Virus record (IMG/VR): IMGVR_UViG_3300042430_003505
Location: 1 to 64,000 of that record
Origin: a virus
Direction: 5' to 3' (one strand)
DNA length: 64,000 nucleotides
The stretch's first letter is position 1, and each line of letters begins with the position of its first letter. A program made the position numbers and the translations under genes. Of this stretch, positions 55,509 to 63,204 are shown piece by piece. Below the pieces are notes generated by a model. That model did not search any database, was not told the DNA's origin, and saw only the letters and a program-made list of their open reading frames with translations.

Positions 55509-57485
55509 TTGTCAAATCTAAAATCAGCACAAACTAACACTAACGATTGGGTACTAATCGTTGAAAATGTAGGTGAAAAACTTCAAGTAAGGGATTCATC
55601 TACGACTGGCACAGTCCTCGAAGGAGTATGTGCGGTATTCGGTCAGATGAATAACAATCGCCGAGTATACGAAAAAACGGAATACTTACCTCACCTTACC
55701 TATCTTCAAGAAAAGATTAATAAGCGTCAGTTAGTAGGAACGGTTGACCACCCTCAACATTTCGAACCAAAATTAAGCGAAGCTTCACACATTATTGAAG
55801 GCTTAACATATGACGGTGGAGATAAAGTATACATTAAAGTAAGACTCCTAGAAAACACTCCACATGGTAAATTAGCGAAAGCATTACTTGACGGAGGAGT
55901 TCAGTTATCAGTTTCTTCAAGAGCAGCTGGACAGGTAAGTGAGAGTGGTTATGTAAAATTACAGCGAATCTTTACCTATGACTTAGTAGGAGAACCTGGA
56001 TTTACTGATGCAATTCTACGTAAAACAGTTAGTGAATCACTAAAGAATGACTTTTCAATGATTACTGAGAGTTATAACTCGATGAAGGAAAACTCTTTTA
56101 TTCATAAGTCTGGACTAATGGATATTTCAGAAAATTTAAACTTTGCAGATAATTTTAAAGTCTATAAGATAAATAAATTAGAAAATGGTTCAGGAACACA
56201 GTTCCGAGGAACTTTGCAAGAACAAAAAAATAACAACACAATGGCCGAGTTTGTAACAAAAGAACAAATGGACAAATATTCAGAAGTTCTTAAAACACAA
56301 TTCAATGGAATTAAAAAAGAACTTAAAAATCACAAGTCTGTTTTGGAGTCTGCTCAATCAGGTAATGGATCAACTAATTCAGAATTAGTTGGATTCGTAA
56401 ATTATTTAGCAGAATCTCTAGAAGGAGTGATTAATTTCGCTGATTATCTTTCTCACAAACTAAACGAGTCAGTTAAATATACTGAGCACGTTTCTGAGAC
56501 AGTTAACAACTCTATCGATTATTCTTCTTATTTAGGAGAAAAATTGAACCAGTCAGTTAACTATCAAGATTACCTTTCAACTAAGGTGAACGAGTCAATC
56601 AACTACGCAGAGTATATTAAAGAAAATGTAAACAATTCTATTAAGTACCAAAATTATTTGGCTGAAGAACTAGATAAAGGATTACAGTATGTTGAATACG
56701 TTGCTGAAGGAACTAATCGTTCTATTGAGTTCGGAGAATATCTTTCAGAAAATATTAACTTAAACAGAGATTACTCTCAATATGTTGCTGAAAAATTAGG
56801 ACAGTCTATTGGATACTCTGAATATTTAGCTGAATCTCTAGGAGACGGAAACCATGTAGGTACTCGAAATGTTTTAGGTAAAGTTTCTAAATTAAATGAA
56901 TCTAATTCAATTGACAATCTAATCTCTAAGGTTGATCAAGTGATTACTGAAGTAAACGATAAGTCATCTAAAGCAGTTCTTGAGAGCAAGTATCCTTTCT
57001 TAAAGGTTATGGGAGAAGCAAACAAGAAAGTTTTCTTTAACTTACAATCAGACACTAAACAAGCTATCGTTGAAGCTCTTAACGGATCAGTTTGGTTTAA
57101 CGAAAACGACATCGTTGGTATCATGGAAGCTGTTGTAAATCACAAAGAACAAAATATTCCTACCTATATCAGATTCATGCCAGTAGAATACAAAGCTACT
57201 TGGAACGAAATGAATGAAAACGAAAAAAGTAAAGTTCACGCAAAAGCACAGCTTTATACAGTAAACACTCCATACCAAGTTAAAGCATTTTGGGATGATA
57301 TTGATATGAGAGGAATCAATGAAAGAATTGAAACACAAAAATATAACACAAAAATAACGCAACAACTCAACGAGAGCCAAAGTACAGAAGGCTTAATACC
57401 TGTAAATCAGGTTGTTGAGATGCAGAGAGGTTACTCTCAAGGTTACTTAGAAACAATGTTGAGAAACGCTGGTTCTAGATTGTAA
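55509..57485 (+). CDS. prohead protease-scaffold fusion (gp21 plus gp22-like), 658 aa
   Basis: TTG start. Residues 1-190 are a gp21-like serine protease: His81 in GTVDHPQ, Ser136/137 in LSVSSRAAG, and Asp158 in YDLVGEPG as the likely triad. Residues 245-400 hold about ten tandem 14-residue repeats (..Y[LV].E.[LV]N.SI.Y, DNA 56431-56841), then a helical C-terminus. Several KLNES/KVNES sites within the scaffold fit h-x-E self-cleavage. In T4 protease and scaffold are separate proteins. An internal ATG at 56241 may also give the scaffold alone. This enzyme is the likely processor of all CTS proteins in this window. Confidence 0.88.
   Translation: MSNLKSAQTNTNDWVLIVENVGEKLQVRDSSTTGTVLEGVCAVFGQMNNNRRVYEKTEYLPHLTYLQEKINKRQLVGTVDHPQHFEPKLSEASHIIEGLTYDGGDKVYIKVRLLENTPHGKLAKALLDGGVQLSVSSRAAGQVSESGYVKLQRIFTYDLVGEPGFTDAILRKTVSESLKNDFSMITESYNSMKENSFIHKSGLMDISENLNFADNFKVYKINKLENGSGTQFRGTLQEQKNNNTMAEFVTKEQMDKYSEVLKTQFNGIKKELKNHKSVLESAQSGNGSTNSELVGFVNYLAESLEGVINFADYLSHKLNESVKYTEHVSETVNNSIDYSSYLGEKLNQSVNYQDYLSTKVNESINYAEYIKENVNNSIKYQNYLAEELDKGLQYVEYVAEGTNRSIEFGEYLSENINLNRDYSQYVAEKLGQSIGYSEYLAESLGDGNHVGTRNVLGKVSKLNESNSIDNLISKVDQVITEVNDKSSKAVLESKYPFLKVMGEANKKVFFNLQSDTKQAIVEALNGSVWFNENDIVGIMEAVVNHKEQNIPTYIRFMPVEYKATWNEMNENEKSKVHAKAQLYTVNTPYQVKAFWDDIDMRGINERIETQKYNTKITQQLNESQSTEGLIPVNQVVEMQRGYSQGYLETMLRNAGSRL
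56168..56185 (+). promoter_or_regulatory. candidate internal late promoter
   Basis: GATAAATAAATTAGAAAA inside the protease-scaffold gene, 56 nt before an in-frame ATG at 56241. Good match to the late octamer but longer spacing than elsewhere. Confidence 0.4.
56241..57485 (+). CDS. possible nested scaffold protein, 414 aa
   Basis: In-frame internal start MAEFVTKEQMDKYSE at residue 245 of the fusion, right where the protease domain ends and the helical scaffold begins. Downstream of a late-promoter-like box. By analogy with lambda C/Nu3, where scaffold is produced from a start inside the protease gene. No direct evidence. Confidence 0.35.
   Translation: MAEFVTKEQMDKYSEVLKTQFNGIKKELKNHKSVLESAQSGNGSTNSELVGFVNYLAESLEGVINFADYLSHKLNESVKYTEHVSETVNNSIDYSSYLGEKLNQSVNYQDYLSTKVNESINYAEYIKENVNNSIKYQNYLAEELDKGLQYVEYVAEGTNRSIEFGEYLSENINLNRDYSQYVAEKLGQSIGYSEYLAESLGDGNHVGTRNVLGKVSKLNESNSIDNLISKVDQVITEVNDKSSKAVLESKYPFLKVMGEANKKVFFNLQSDTKQAIVEALNGSVWFNENDIVGIMEAVVNHKEQNIPTYIRFMPVEYKATWNEMNENEKSKVHAKAQLYTVNTPYQVKAFWDDIDMRGINERIETQKYNTKITQQLNESQSTEGLIPVNQVVEMQRGYSQGYLETMLRNAGSRL
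56431..56841 (+). repeat. tandem 42-bp coding repeat (14 residues) x about 10
   Basis: Consecutive 14-residue units of the form (S/Q/A)(E/D)YLxEKLNxS(I/V)xY, for example SSYLGEKLNQSVNY, QDYLSTKVNESINY, AEYIKENVNNSIKY, SQYVAEKLGQSIGY. Two heptads per unit with Tyr every 14 residues, giving a long coiled-coil rod in the scaffold. Confidence 0.9.
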
Positions 57486-57513
57486 CAAAAAACTAAAAAA
57501 ATCATTTTAACAA

Positions 57514-59172
57514 ATGGCACGTACTAAAATTTTCAAACGTTCAAGCGACAATCGCTTAGCGAACACATGGCAGCCGATTTTAGAAGGTTACGGTGCTGAT
57601 GTTGCTAAGACTCCATGGTTAGCTGAGTATGCTCACAACCACGCGATCTTTGATAACACTACACCTATCTTCGAGCAAACGACTCCAGGTGTATTTTTCC
57701 AAACTCCAGGTTCTCTTGGTGGTTTTATGGGGAACCCATCAGCTCCAACATCAGCAATGACTCCGTTCACTGCAGGTGCTAAGAATTCTTTCTCAGCTGA
57801 TGCTAACGGTTCAGGTGATAAATTTCCATCACTTTTACCAGTTGCTATTCAAGTAGCAGCAAAAACTATTGGTTTTGACCTAGTTCCAGTTATCCCTATG
57901 GATTCTCCAGTTGGATTCCTTCCTTACTTGGATTATCTATATGCTGGCGGTAGAACTTCTACTGGTAACTTCGATCCTTATTTGGTTAAGTTAGAAGGTT
58001 TAACATCAGATAGCTTCGCTGTTGCTCTTACTCCTGGTGATGCAGTAGCTATTGTTCCTGCTGGTGATTTCACAGCAGAGTTCGTTGGTTATTCACGTGT
58101 AGACGGTACAATAATCATCAAGATCACAGACGACGGTTCAGTTGACGGCGCTACTACTGCTGCTGCAGAGTATGTTGGTGCAGCGATTACTATCGATGGT
58201 AACGCCCTTGTTGTTGGTGCTGCATGTACTGGAGTTTCTCTAGTTTCTGCATTAGAAAACCACATCTCTGGTTTCACTTCAGTATCTGATGCAGATTACG
58301 CAACTACTCCATTCAATGGTTCTTACCTTCCTTCTACAGGATCTGTACCTGGATCAATGAAGAGAGAAGCTGGTGAAAACTCTAAATTCCGTCAAATGGG
58401 ATTAAGAATGTTCACTAAGTTTGTTGAGGCTGAGACTGACCAAGTTTCTATCTCTGCAACTGTTGAGCAGATCCAAGACTTGAACAGAGTTTGGAACTAT
58501 GACGTTATCTCTATGTTAGAGAACGTAGCGGTTAATGACTTGGCTCAATCAATCAACAAAAGATTAGTTGACCGTGTATTACAATTAGCTGATGTTCACT
58601 CTACAGAAGTTAACTTAGTTGAAGGTGGTGGTGGTGTTATTACTGACCTTGACTTGACTGCTGGTGGATTTGATAACACTTCTACATTACAAAGAAGATT
58701 AGTTACTAAAGTTCTTGAAATGGCAAACTTGATTTACCATAGAGGACGTTTCGGAGCTGGTACTTTCTTAGTAACTAATGGACGTGTTGCTTCTGCAATG
58801 GCTGATGTTGCTGGTTACTCAATCGCGCAAGTTCCAACTGATATGGGTGGAGTTGCAGGTAACCTTTACCCAGCTGGTAAAGTTTATGGAGTACAAGTTT
58901 ACGTTGATCCTAACATGGCTTGGGGAGACTCAAGAATCATGATTGGTCGTAAAGGTGCTGACGAAGAGCCAGGTGTTAAATTCATGCCATATATCATGGC
59001 TGAATCTCTTCAGACTATTTCTGAAGGTACATTCTCTCCAAAAATCGGTATGAAATCAAGATACGCGATTACTGAAGCTGGATGGCATCCTGAAACTCAG
59101 TACATTAATATTAATGTTACTGGAGCTGCTCTTGGAGTTCTTACAGGTTCAAATGTACTAGTAGGTATCTAA
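57514..59172 (+). CDS. major capsid protein (gp23-like), 552 aa
   Basis: N-terminal TWQPILEGYG matches T4 gp23 KWKPLLEGEG, and FDLVPVIPMDSPVGFLPYLDYLYAGG matches FDICGVQPMNSPTG...RAVYG. C-terminal features (RFGAGTFLVTNGRVASAM, NLYPAGKVYGVQVYVDPNM) fit the HK97-like fold of gp23. PWLAE at about residues 34-38 is a candidate maturation cut. Expected at over 900 copies per head. It follows the protease-scaffold by 28 nt and is followed by a terminator. Confidence 0.95.
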   Translation: MARTKIFKRSSDNRLANTWQPILEGYGADVAKTPWLAEYAHNHAIFDNTTPIFEQTTPGVFFQTPGSLGGFMGNPSAPTSAMTPFTAGAKNSFSADANGSGDKFPSLLPVAIQVAAKTIGFDLVPVIPMDSPVGFLPYLDYLYAGGRTSTGNFDPYLVKLEGLTSDSFAVALTPGDAVAIVPAGDFTAEFVGYSRVDGTIIIKITDDGSVDGATTAAAEYVGAAITIDGNALVVGAACTGVSLVSALENHISGFTSVSDADYATTPFNGSYLPSTGSVPGSMKREAGENSKFRQMGLRMFTKFVEAETDQVSISATVEQIQDLNRVWNYDVISMLENVAVNDLAQSINKRLVDRVLQLADVHSTEVNLVEGGGGVITDLDLTAGGFDNTSTLQRRLVTKVLEMANLIYHRGRFGAGTFLVTNGRVASAMADVAGYSIAQVPTDMGGVAGNLYPAGKVYGVQVYVDPNMAWGDSRIMIGRKGADEEPGVKFMPYIMAESLQTISEGTFSPKIGMKSRYAITEAGWHPETQYININVTGAALGVLTGSNVLVGI

Positions 59173-59194
59173 TCTTAATAGACAGATATAAATT

Positions 59195-59224
59195 AAAGAG
59201 GATTCGAAAGAGTCCTCTTTTTTG
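59195..59224 (+). terminator. terminator after the capsid gene
   Basis: AAAGAGGA/TCCTCTTT stem with a 10-nt loop and trailing T run, directly downstream of the gp23-like gene. Confidence 0.85.
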
Positions 59225-59232
59225 TTTATGGA

Positions 59233-59248
59233 GATAAATAATAAAAAA
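59233..59248 (+). promoter_or_regulatory. T4-like late promoter
   Basis: GATAAATAATAAAAAA, 28 nt before the ATG at 59261; the ORF's earlier Met at 59222 lies before it and is not the start. Confidence 0.75.
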
Positions 59249-59260
59249 CTTATAGAAATT

Positions 59261-59629
59261 ATGACAAGTTTAATGTCAACATTCTTAGGAATACAATCTC
59301 AATTTAAAGTGTTTCATTGGCAGACACAATCTTATGCTAAACATCAAGCATATGGTGGAATATATGATACACTTAGTGAATTATCTGACGATTTTATGGA
59401 AATATACATGGGAAAATACGGTCGAGTAGCCCTAGAGGGAGATACTGATTCTATCTTATTAGGTAATATTGGAGAAGTAAACATAGAGGAATTCCTGGAC
59501 ACTATTGTAGAATTCTTATTAAGTTTTAATCATAAGCTAGATGGTAACAAGGACAGTGATCTCTTAAATCTTAGAGATGAGATGCTAGCTGCAATTAATA
59601 AGCTTAAATACTTATTAACTCTAAAATAA
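59261..59629 (+). CDS. Dps/ferritin-like (DUF5856-type) protein, 122 aa
   Basis: FKVFHWQTQSYAKHQAYGGIYDTLSELSDDFMEIYMGK fits the Dps pattern HW...G..F..LH..y...y..l.e..D...E, with His and Asp/Glu positions of the ferroxidase-type site. Four-helix bundle expected. Start at 59261 set by the promoter. Such proteins protect DNA and bind iron; in phages, the virion or host-phase role is not known. It lies between the capsid gene and an MSFINWG gene. Confidence 0.68.
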   Translation: MTSLMSTFLGIQSQFKVFHWQTQSYAKHQAYGGIYDTLSELSDDFMEIYMGKYGRVALEGDTDSILLGNIGEVNIEEFLDTIVEFLLSFNHKLDGNKDSDLLNLRDEMLAAINKLKYLLTLK

Positions 59630-59640
59630 TTTTAAGAAAG

Positions 59641-60246
59641 ATGTCATTTATAAATTGGGGACACGAGACACCTGAACAATTACAGGCTCGTAAAAAAATG
59701 GAAGATACTCTTCTTTTTGAACAGGCAGCATATAGTGCGGCAATGGCGGCAGCTGCCGCTGCGGGATCAAGCGCACCACTTAGTACATACATTGTGACTA
59801 TCGATACTGCATGGCTATATCCAATAGCTGATATTGACTATGTTCTTGAAACTACTGAGATTAACTTTGTACAGGAAGGAAATGATCTTATTTTTAATAC
59901 ACTAGGCGATCTTACTGATTTTTACGATGAGGTATTTATTAAAACATCTGAGAGTCAGCCAGTAGGGAATGTTGGATATTCACTTGGAGTAGGTACACTA
60001 TTGTTAGAAAAGAGAAAATCTCTTAATTTAAAACTTAGTACTGGAGAAAAGGTTGTTACGTGGAGATTATTTGAACAATTAACAAATCAAGAGGACGTAC
60101 TTAGTCCAGGAAATTCGCCAGATGGCACCATTGGATATGGTTCTATCTACAACGATTATGATCTAAATGGAATACAAGATCCAACTAATGCAAGCCCGCC
60201 TCCTGCATATTCAGATCCACTCAGAATTATTAAGTATATTGATTAA
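59641..60246 (+). CDS. MSFINWG-family modular protein, 201 aa
   Basis: Module residues 1-45: MSFINWGHETPEQLQARKKMED, LLFEQAAYSAAMAAAAAAGSS. The C-terminal 150 residues are beta-rich (YIVTIDTAWLYPIADIDYVLETTEI and LNLKLSTGEKVVTWRLFEQ) and not shared with the other members. It follows the Dps-like gene by 11 nt in the late capsid-side transcript, so it is likely produced with the virion proteins. Confidence 0.7.
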   Translation: MSFINWGHETPEQLQARKKMEDTLLFEQAAYSAAMAAAAAAGSSAPLSTYIVTIDTAWLYPIADIDYVLETTEINFVQEGNDLIFNTLGDLTDFYDEVFIKTSESQPVGNVGYSLGVGTLLLEKRKSLNLKLSTGEKVVTWRLFEQLTNQEDVLSPGNSPDGTIGYGSIYNDYDLNGIQDPTNASPPPAYSDPLRIIKYID

Positions 60247-60251
60247 ACAAC

Positions 60252-60279
60252 AAAAGAGGACTTATGTGTCCTCTTTTTT
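60252..60279. terminator. terminator after the capsid block
   Basis: AAAAGAGGAC/GTCCTCTTTT stem with loop TTATGT. Between 60280 and 60471 no gene is seen; that stretch holds a CTCTC/GAGAG hairpin and an AAACT..CAAAT/ATTTG..AGTTT hairpin, no tRNA fold. Confidence 0.8.
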
Positions 60280-60471
60280 AGTATGGCGGGCTCTCTTAAC
60301 CGAGAGAATAAACTAGTTCAAATGAAATTTGAGTTTATGATGGCATCCTTTTGAGCTCGTGAATCTTGAATTTTGAATATTCATCGCAATCAAACATCGG
60401 TTCTAGATAGTGTGTAGGGCATTGCTGCTCTTATAAACTTGCATACTCTTGCTCAGGTTAAGATCGCCCAT

Positions 60472-60900
60472 TTAGATCTCAGTAGTATGATTAAATTTAT
60501 CTAGTTTTTCCTGTATCAATTCGATCTTGTTTTCGATCTCATCAATCTTGGCATCTTGCCATAGGATATCAAGCTCAGCATTCATCACAGTTGTGACGTT
60601 TTCGTATCTTTCTCTCCAAGTACCATTAGCAGTACTTACGGATCTTACTCTTTGTACCAGAGCTTTTAATTCAGAAAGCTCAAAAACTAGTGATCTAATT
60701 GGTTCAGAAGCAGTGTGGATTCGGGTCTTTAATTCGACTAAGTTAGCCAATTCGTTCTCAGCTTGTAAATAGAGATCTTTAGTACTATATGGTCTCTCTG
60801 CTCCCTCTTGAACAGAGTTATAACGATGGATCTTTTCCCAAATCTTCTGGATTCCAGCGATCTTTTTATTCTTTTCCTTTAGAGCTTGTGCGATTGTCAT
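60472..60900 (-). CDS. DIP1984-family-like protein, 142 aa
   Basis: Helical protein with the family cues: MTIAQALKEKNKKIAGIQKIWEKIHRYNSVQEGAERPY, LANLVELKTRIHTASEPI, and a late VMNAELDILWQDAKIDEIENKIELIQEKLDKFNH (usually ...YRELD..IQ..NW). This family is common in bacteria and phages, with no known function. Ends the minus-strand cluster 60472-61826. Confidence 0.65.
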   Translation of the reverse strand: MTIAQALKEKNKKIAGIQKIWEKIHRYNSVQEGAERPYSTKDLYLQAENELANLVELKTRIHTASEPIRSLVFELSELKALVQRVRSVSTANGTWRERYENVTTVMNAELDILWQDAKIDEIENKIELIQEKLDKFNHTTEI

Positions 60901-61159
60901 AATTATTATTTTTTTGTTTTTTAGTTACTCGTCGTCGATACTTCCTTAAATCATTAACTAGAATAACTTTAGGTGCAGTACCATTATAGATAGGATCATT
61001 TTGCCAAGTAGTATAGATTAGTCTACCCATTTGATCGTTAATGATATAAATAGTAGAACGATCAGCTGTTGCAACAACATACTCATTAGAAATAGGCTCT
61101 TGTAAAAAGCTTAAGTTAACACAGGCTGTCAGAAAAAGGATTAATATAATTGTTTTCAT
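60866..61159 (-). CDS. small lipoprotein, 97 aa
   Basis: Lipobox in MKTIILILFLTAC. The mature part has VVATADRSTIYIINDQMGRLIYTTW and ends in a Lys/Arg-rich tail (RKYRRRVTKKQKNNN). Ends 35 bp inside the start of the DIP1984-like gene. Early-type promoter at 61161-61176. Confidence 0.6.
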   Translation of the reverse strand: MKTIILILFLTACVNLSFLQEPISNEYVVATADRSTIYIINDQMGRLIYTTWQNDPIYNGTAPKVILVNDLRKYRRRVTKKQKNNNYDNRTSSKGKE

Positions 61160-61160
61160 G

Positions 61161-61176
61161 ATTAATTATACTATTA
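61161..61176 (-). promoter_or_regulatory. early-type promoter (AGTATAATTAAT)
   Basis: Minus-strand TAATAGTATAATTAAT, overlapping the end of the 61166 gene. Confidence 0.4.
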
Positions 61177-61396
61177 CTTCAGGGTAAGGTTTCCATTCTA
61201 CCTCTTCTTCGTTCCTTCTGAAGGCAAGAAGTATCTCGCCAGACTCATCTTTACCGATAGCCACAAATCCATACCCTTCACAGATATGTGGAAGATAGAA
61301 ACCATTTTCAATCTTGGAGGCTATTTCTAAGATATCAAAGTCCCATCCAAACTCAGGATCTTTGTGTTCACAATATTGTTTTGAAAACTCTGCCAT
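61166..61396 (-). CDS. hypothetical protein, 76 aa
   Basis: Acidic soluble protein (MAEFSKQYCEHKDPEFGWDFDILEIASK; GYGFVAIGKDESGEILLAF). Not recognised. Confidence 0.55.
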   Translation of the reverse strand: MAEFSKQYCEHKDPEFGWDFDILEIASKIENGFYLPHICEGYGFVAIGKDESGEILLAFRRNEEEVEWKPYPEVIV

Positions 61397-61420
61397 TCTA
61401 TTTAGATTTAATTAATAATC

Positions 61421-61460
61421 ATTAATAGTTAGTAATAATTATTAATAGTTAGTAATAATT
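61421..61460. repeat. 20-bp tandem repeat x2
   Basis: ATTAATAGTTAGTAATAATT occurs twice in direct tandem. AT-rich, in a spacer at the end of the 42-aa gene. Probably slippage product. Confidence 0.85.
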
Positions 61461-61587
61461 ATTCTTTTGTATCAAGAAATTCCTCAAACCACAAAAAAAG
61501 AAGAATACCAGGTATAGTTAAAATAATTCCTGGAAGTATAAACAAAGCAATTATGGATCTGCCAACCACCGTCAAGTATTTTTTCAT
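61459..61587 (-). CDS. small membrane protein, 42 aa
   Basis: MKKYLTVVGRSIIALFILPG with a second hydrophobic run IILTIPGILLFLWF, then EEFLDTKE. Probably one or two transmembrane segments. Start overlaps the 61584 gene by 4 bp, so coupled. Too short for a reliable role; could be holin-like or an early membrane modifier. Confidence 0.5.
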   Translation of the reverse strand: MKKYLTVVGRSIIALFILPGIILTIPGILLFLWFEEFLDTKE

Positions 61588-61826
61588 TTTATTAGTTTTA
61601 CTCTTGTTACTTCACCCTTTCTATTTACTCGATACTTTATTTTAAACGTATCTACCATTATTGTATACTGTTCATTTAGATGAAGACAATTCCACTCACA
61701 GTTATCGTGGTGATATAGGTGAACGTGTATCTCGTCTAGTTTTTTACACTTTAGATATTGTACTCTTTGATGATTCCAATTAGAACAACTAGTTAGCAAT
61801 AAAAGTAATATTAATAGTCTCTTCAT
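61584..61826 (-). CDS. small lipoprotein, 80 aa
   Basis: MKRLLILLLLLTSC lipobox. The mature part is His/Cys-rich: HVHLYHHDNCEWNCLHL. Minus-strand early-type gene with promoter at 61838-61853. Cys/His content suggests metal or disulfides in the periplasm. Confidence 0.6.
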   Translation of the reverse strand: MKRLLILLLLLTSCSNWNHQRVQYLKCKKLDEIHVHLYHHDNCEWNCLHLNEQYTIMVDTFKIKYRVNRKGEVTRVKLIK

Positions 61827-61836
61827 AATATAGATC

Positions 61837-63204
61837 TTAGCTATTATACTCTTTTTGAAGTGCTTTTTTCAATTCTTGTAAATCTTCTCGATACATGTTC
61901 AGAGGCTCCTTCTTCTTAATCTCTTCAAGTTCCCTCTCTTTTTGAAACTCAGCACTTATTAAGTCTTCATATGTTTCCTTAGTAAGTGAATGAATCGGCA
62001 TCCCTAATAGGTATTGATATGATCCATTTATCTCATCAAAGTTATCTGTCTCCAAGTAGAGAATTATCTCTTTTCTAGGAACATTATTGATCTTTAACTT
62101 ACCCTCAATTATGGCTTTTACGAAACGTGCTCTATTTGAGAGTAGAGCGAGTTCTTGATTTAGAGTATCAATAATAAATTGCTTTCTCTTTTCATAAAAA
62201 GTGAGCCTAAATTGAACGAAATATTCAATAATCTCACTGGCTGAATTAAAGATTTTTAATTTACCGTGTTCGTCCAATACTGTAAAGTTCTCAGTCTGGC
62301 GTTCTTCCATCTTTAGGAGTCTCTTTAATCTTACTGAGTCACCTAACATCTTAAGATCTTCTCGTCTAAACTTAAGAACATAATTGATGTTAGACTTGCA
62401 GTTATTTTCGTAACTTGCAATTCTTCGGGAATCTTCAAGATCGATTAAGTGCTGGTCGAATTTTTCATAAGTAACAGAAGGAGGAAGCTCTGTAATATTC
62501 ACAGTCGTGGTATTTTTTACTTCATACTTTCCACTAAATATCCATGAAAACTTTTCGGGGTCTATTAGTTCGCAACCTCCAATAAACTCTCTGTTCCATG
62601 GAGTAGGTTCAGCATATTTTTTACCCTCTAGAGATTTTAAACAGGCATCGATTAGGCTAATTGGATTGCGATTTAATATATTTGTTGCGAAGCCTACTGC
62701 AATCCCGCTACCGCCATTCAGGAGGACAGTTGGGATAATAGGTAAGAAATATTTAGGTTCGATCTCATTGCCTTCCTCGTATCGAGATTCTAATAATTCA
62801 AAATCTTTATATAGGAGTCTAAAGTTCTTATGTAACTTGGTTGCTATATAACGAGGAGCGGCTGCTTCTGGCGAACGTAAGGATCCAAACTGACCAATAT
62901 CTTCTAATACTGGCATTGAGTTCTTAAACCTTTGTGCCATGCCAATAATTGCTGAATTAAGAGAGCCGTCTCCATGGTGATAAAAAGCGTCTGCCGCCAC
63001 CCGACCGGCTAATTGAAAGATCTTCATTGGTTTTTCTGAACCGTTCTTCCATACTTTATTTGCAACAAAGATTACTTTGCGTTGAGTTGGCTTGAATCCA
63101 TCGATCACTGATGGAATTGCCCGCTCTTCAACGACATATACTGCATACTCCTTATAGTCGTTATCTAAATAGTCGGTTACTGTCTTTATTTCTGGCTTTC
63201 GCAT
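61837..63204 (-). CDS. type II DNA topoisomerase, cleavage subunit (gp52-like), 455 aa
   Basis: GyrA/ParC pattern: VVEERAIPSVIDGFKPTQRKV, AFYHHGDGSLNSAIIGMAQ, FGSLRSPEAAAPRYI with active-site Tyr119 after Arg118, then GIAVGFATNILNRNP. Length matches T4 gp52 (442 aa). Makes the double-strand break during topology control. Lies beside the ATPase subunit gene. Confidence 0.92.
   Translation of the reverse strand: MRKPEIKTVTDYLDNDYKEYAVYVVEERAIPSVIDGFKPTQRKVIFVANKVWKNGSEKPMKIFQLAGRVAADAFYHHGDGSLNSAIIGMAQRFKNSMPVLEDIGQFGSLRSPEAAAPRYIATKLHKNFRLLYKDFELLESRYEEGNEIEPKYFLPIIPTVLLNGGSGIAVGFATNILNRNPISLIDACLKSLEGKKYAEPTPWNREFIGGCELIDPEKFSWIFSGKYEVKNTTTVNITELPPSVTYEKFDQHLIDLEDSRRIASYENNCKSNINYVLKFRREDLKMLGDSVRLKRLLKMEERQTENFTVLDEHGKLKIFNSASEIIEYFVQFRLTFYEKRKQFIIDTLNQELALLSNRARFVKAIIEGKLKINNVPRKEIILYLETDNFDEINGSYQYLLGMPIHSLTKETYEDLISAEFQKERELEEIKKKEPLNMYREDLQELKKALQKEYNS
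61838..61853 (-). promoter_or_regulatory. early-type promoter (AGTATAATAGCTA)
   Basis: Minus-strand AAGAGTATAATAGCTA, overlapping the last codons of the gp52-like gene and driving the small lipoprotein and membrane genes. Confidence 0.5.

Noticed and set aside
56431-56841. DNA-level iteron origin
   Set aside because: The 42-bp periodicity is explained by the coding repeat and varies at synonymous positions.
57087-57380. Phe/Cys-rich minus-strand ORF
   Set aside because: Shadow opposite the scaffold gene with no start context or promoter.
60280-60471. Possible tRNA in the spacer (GTTCAAAT-like string and hairpin)
   Set aside because: No 7-bp acceptor stem, no D-arm and no CCA context could be paired; only two simple hairpins are visible.
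61421-61460. CRISPR-like or iteron array
   Set aside because: Only two directly abutting 20-bp copies with no spacers.
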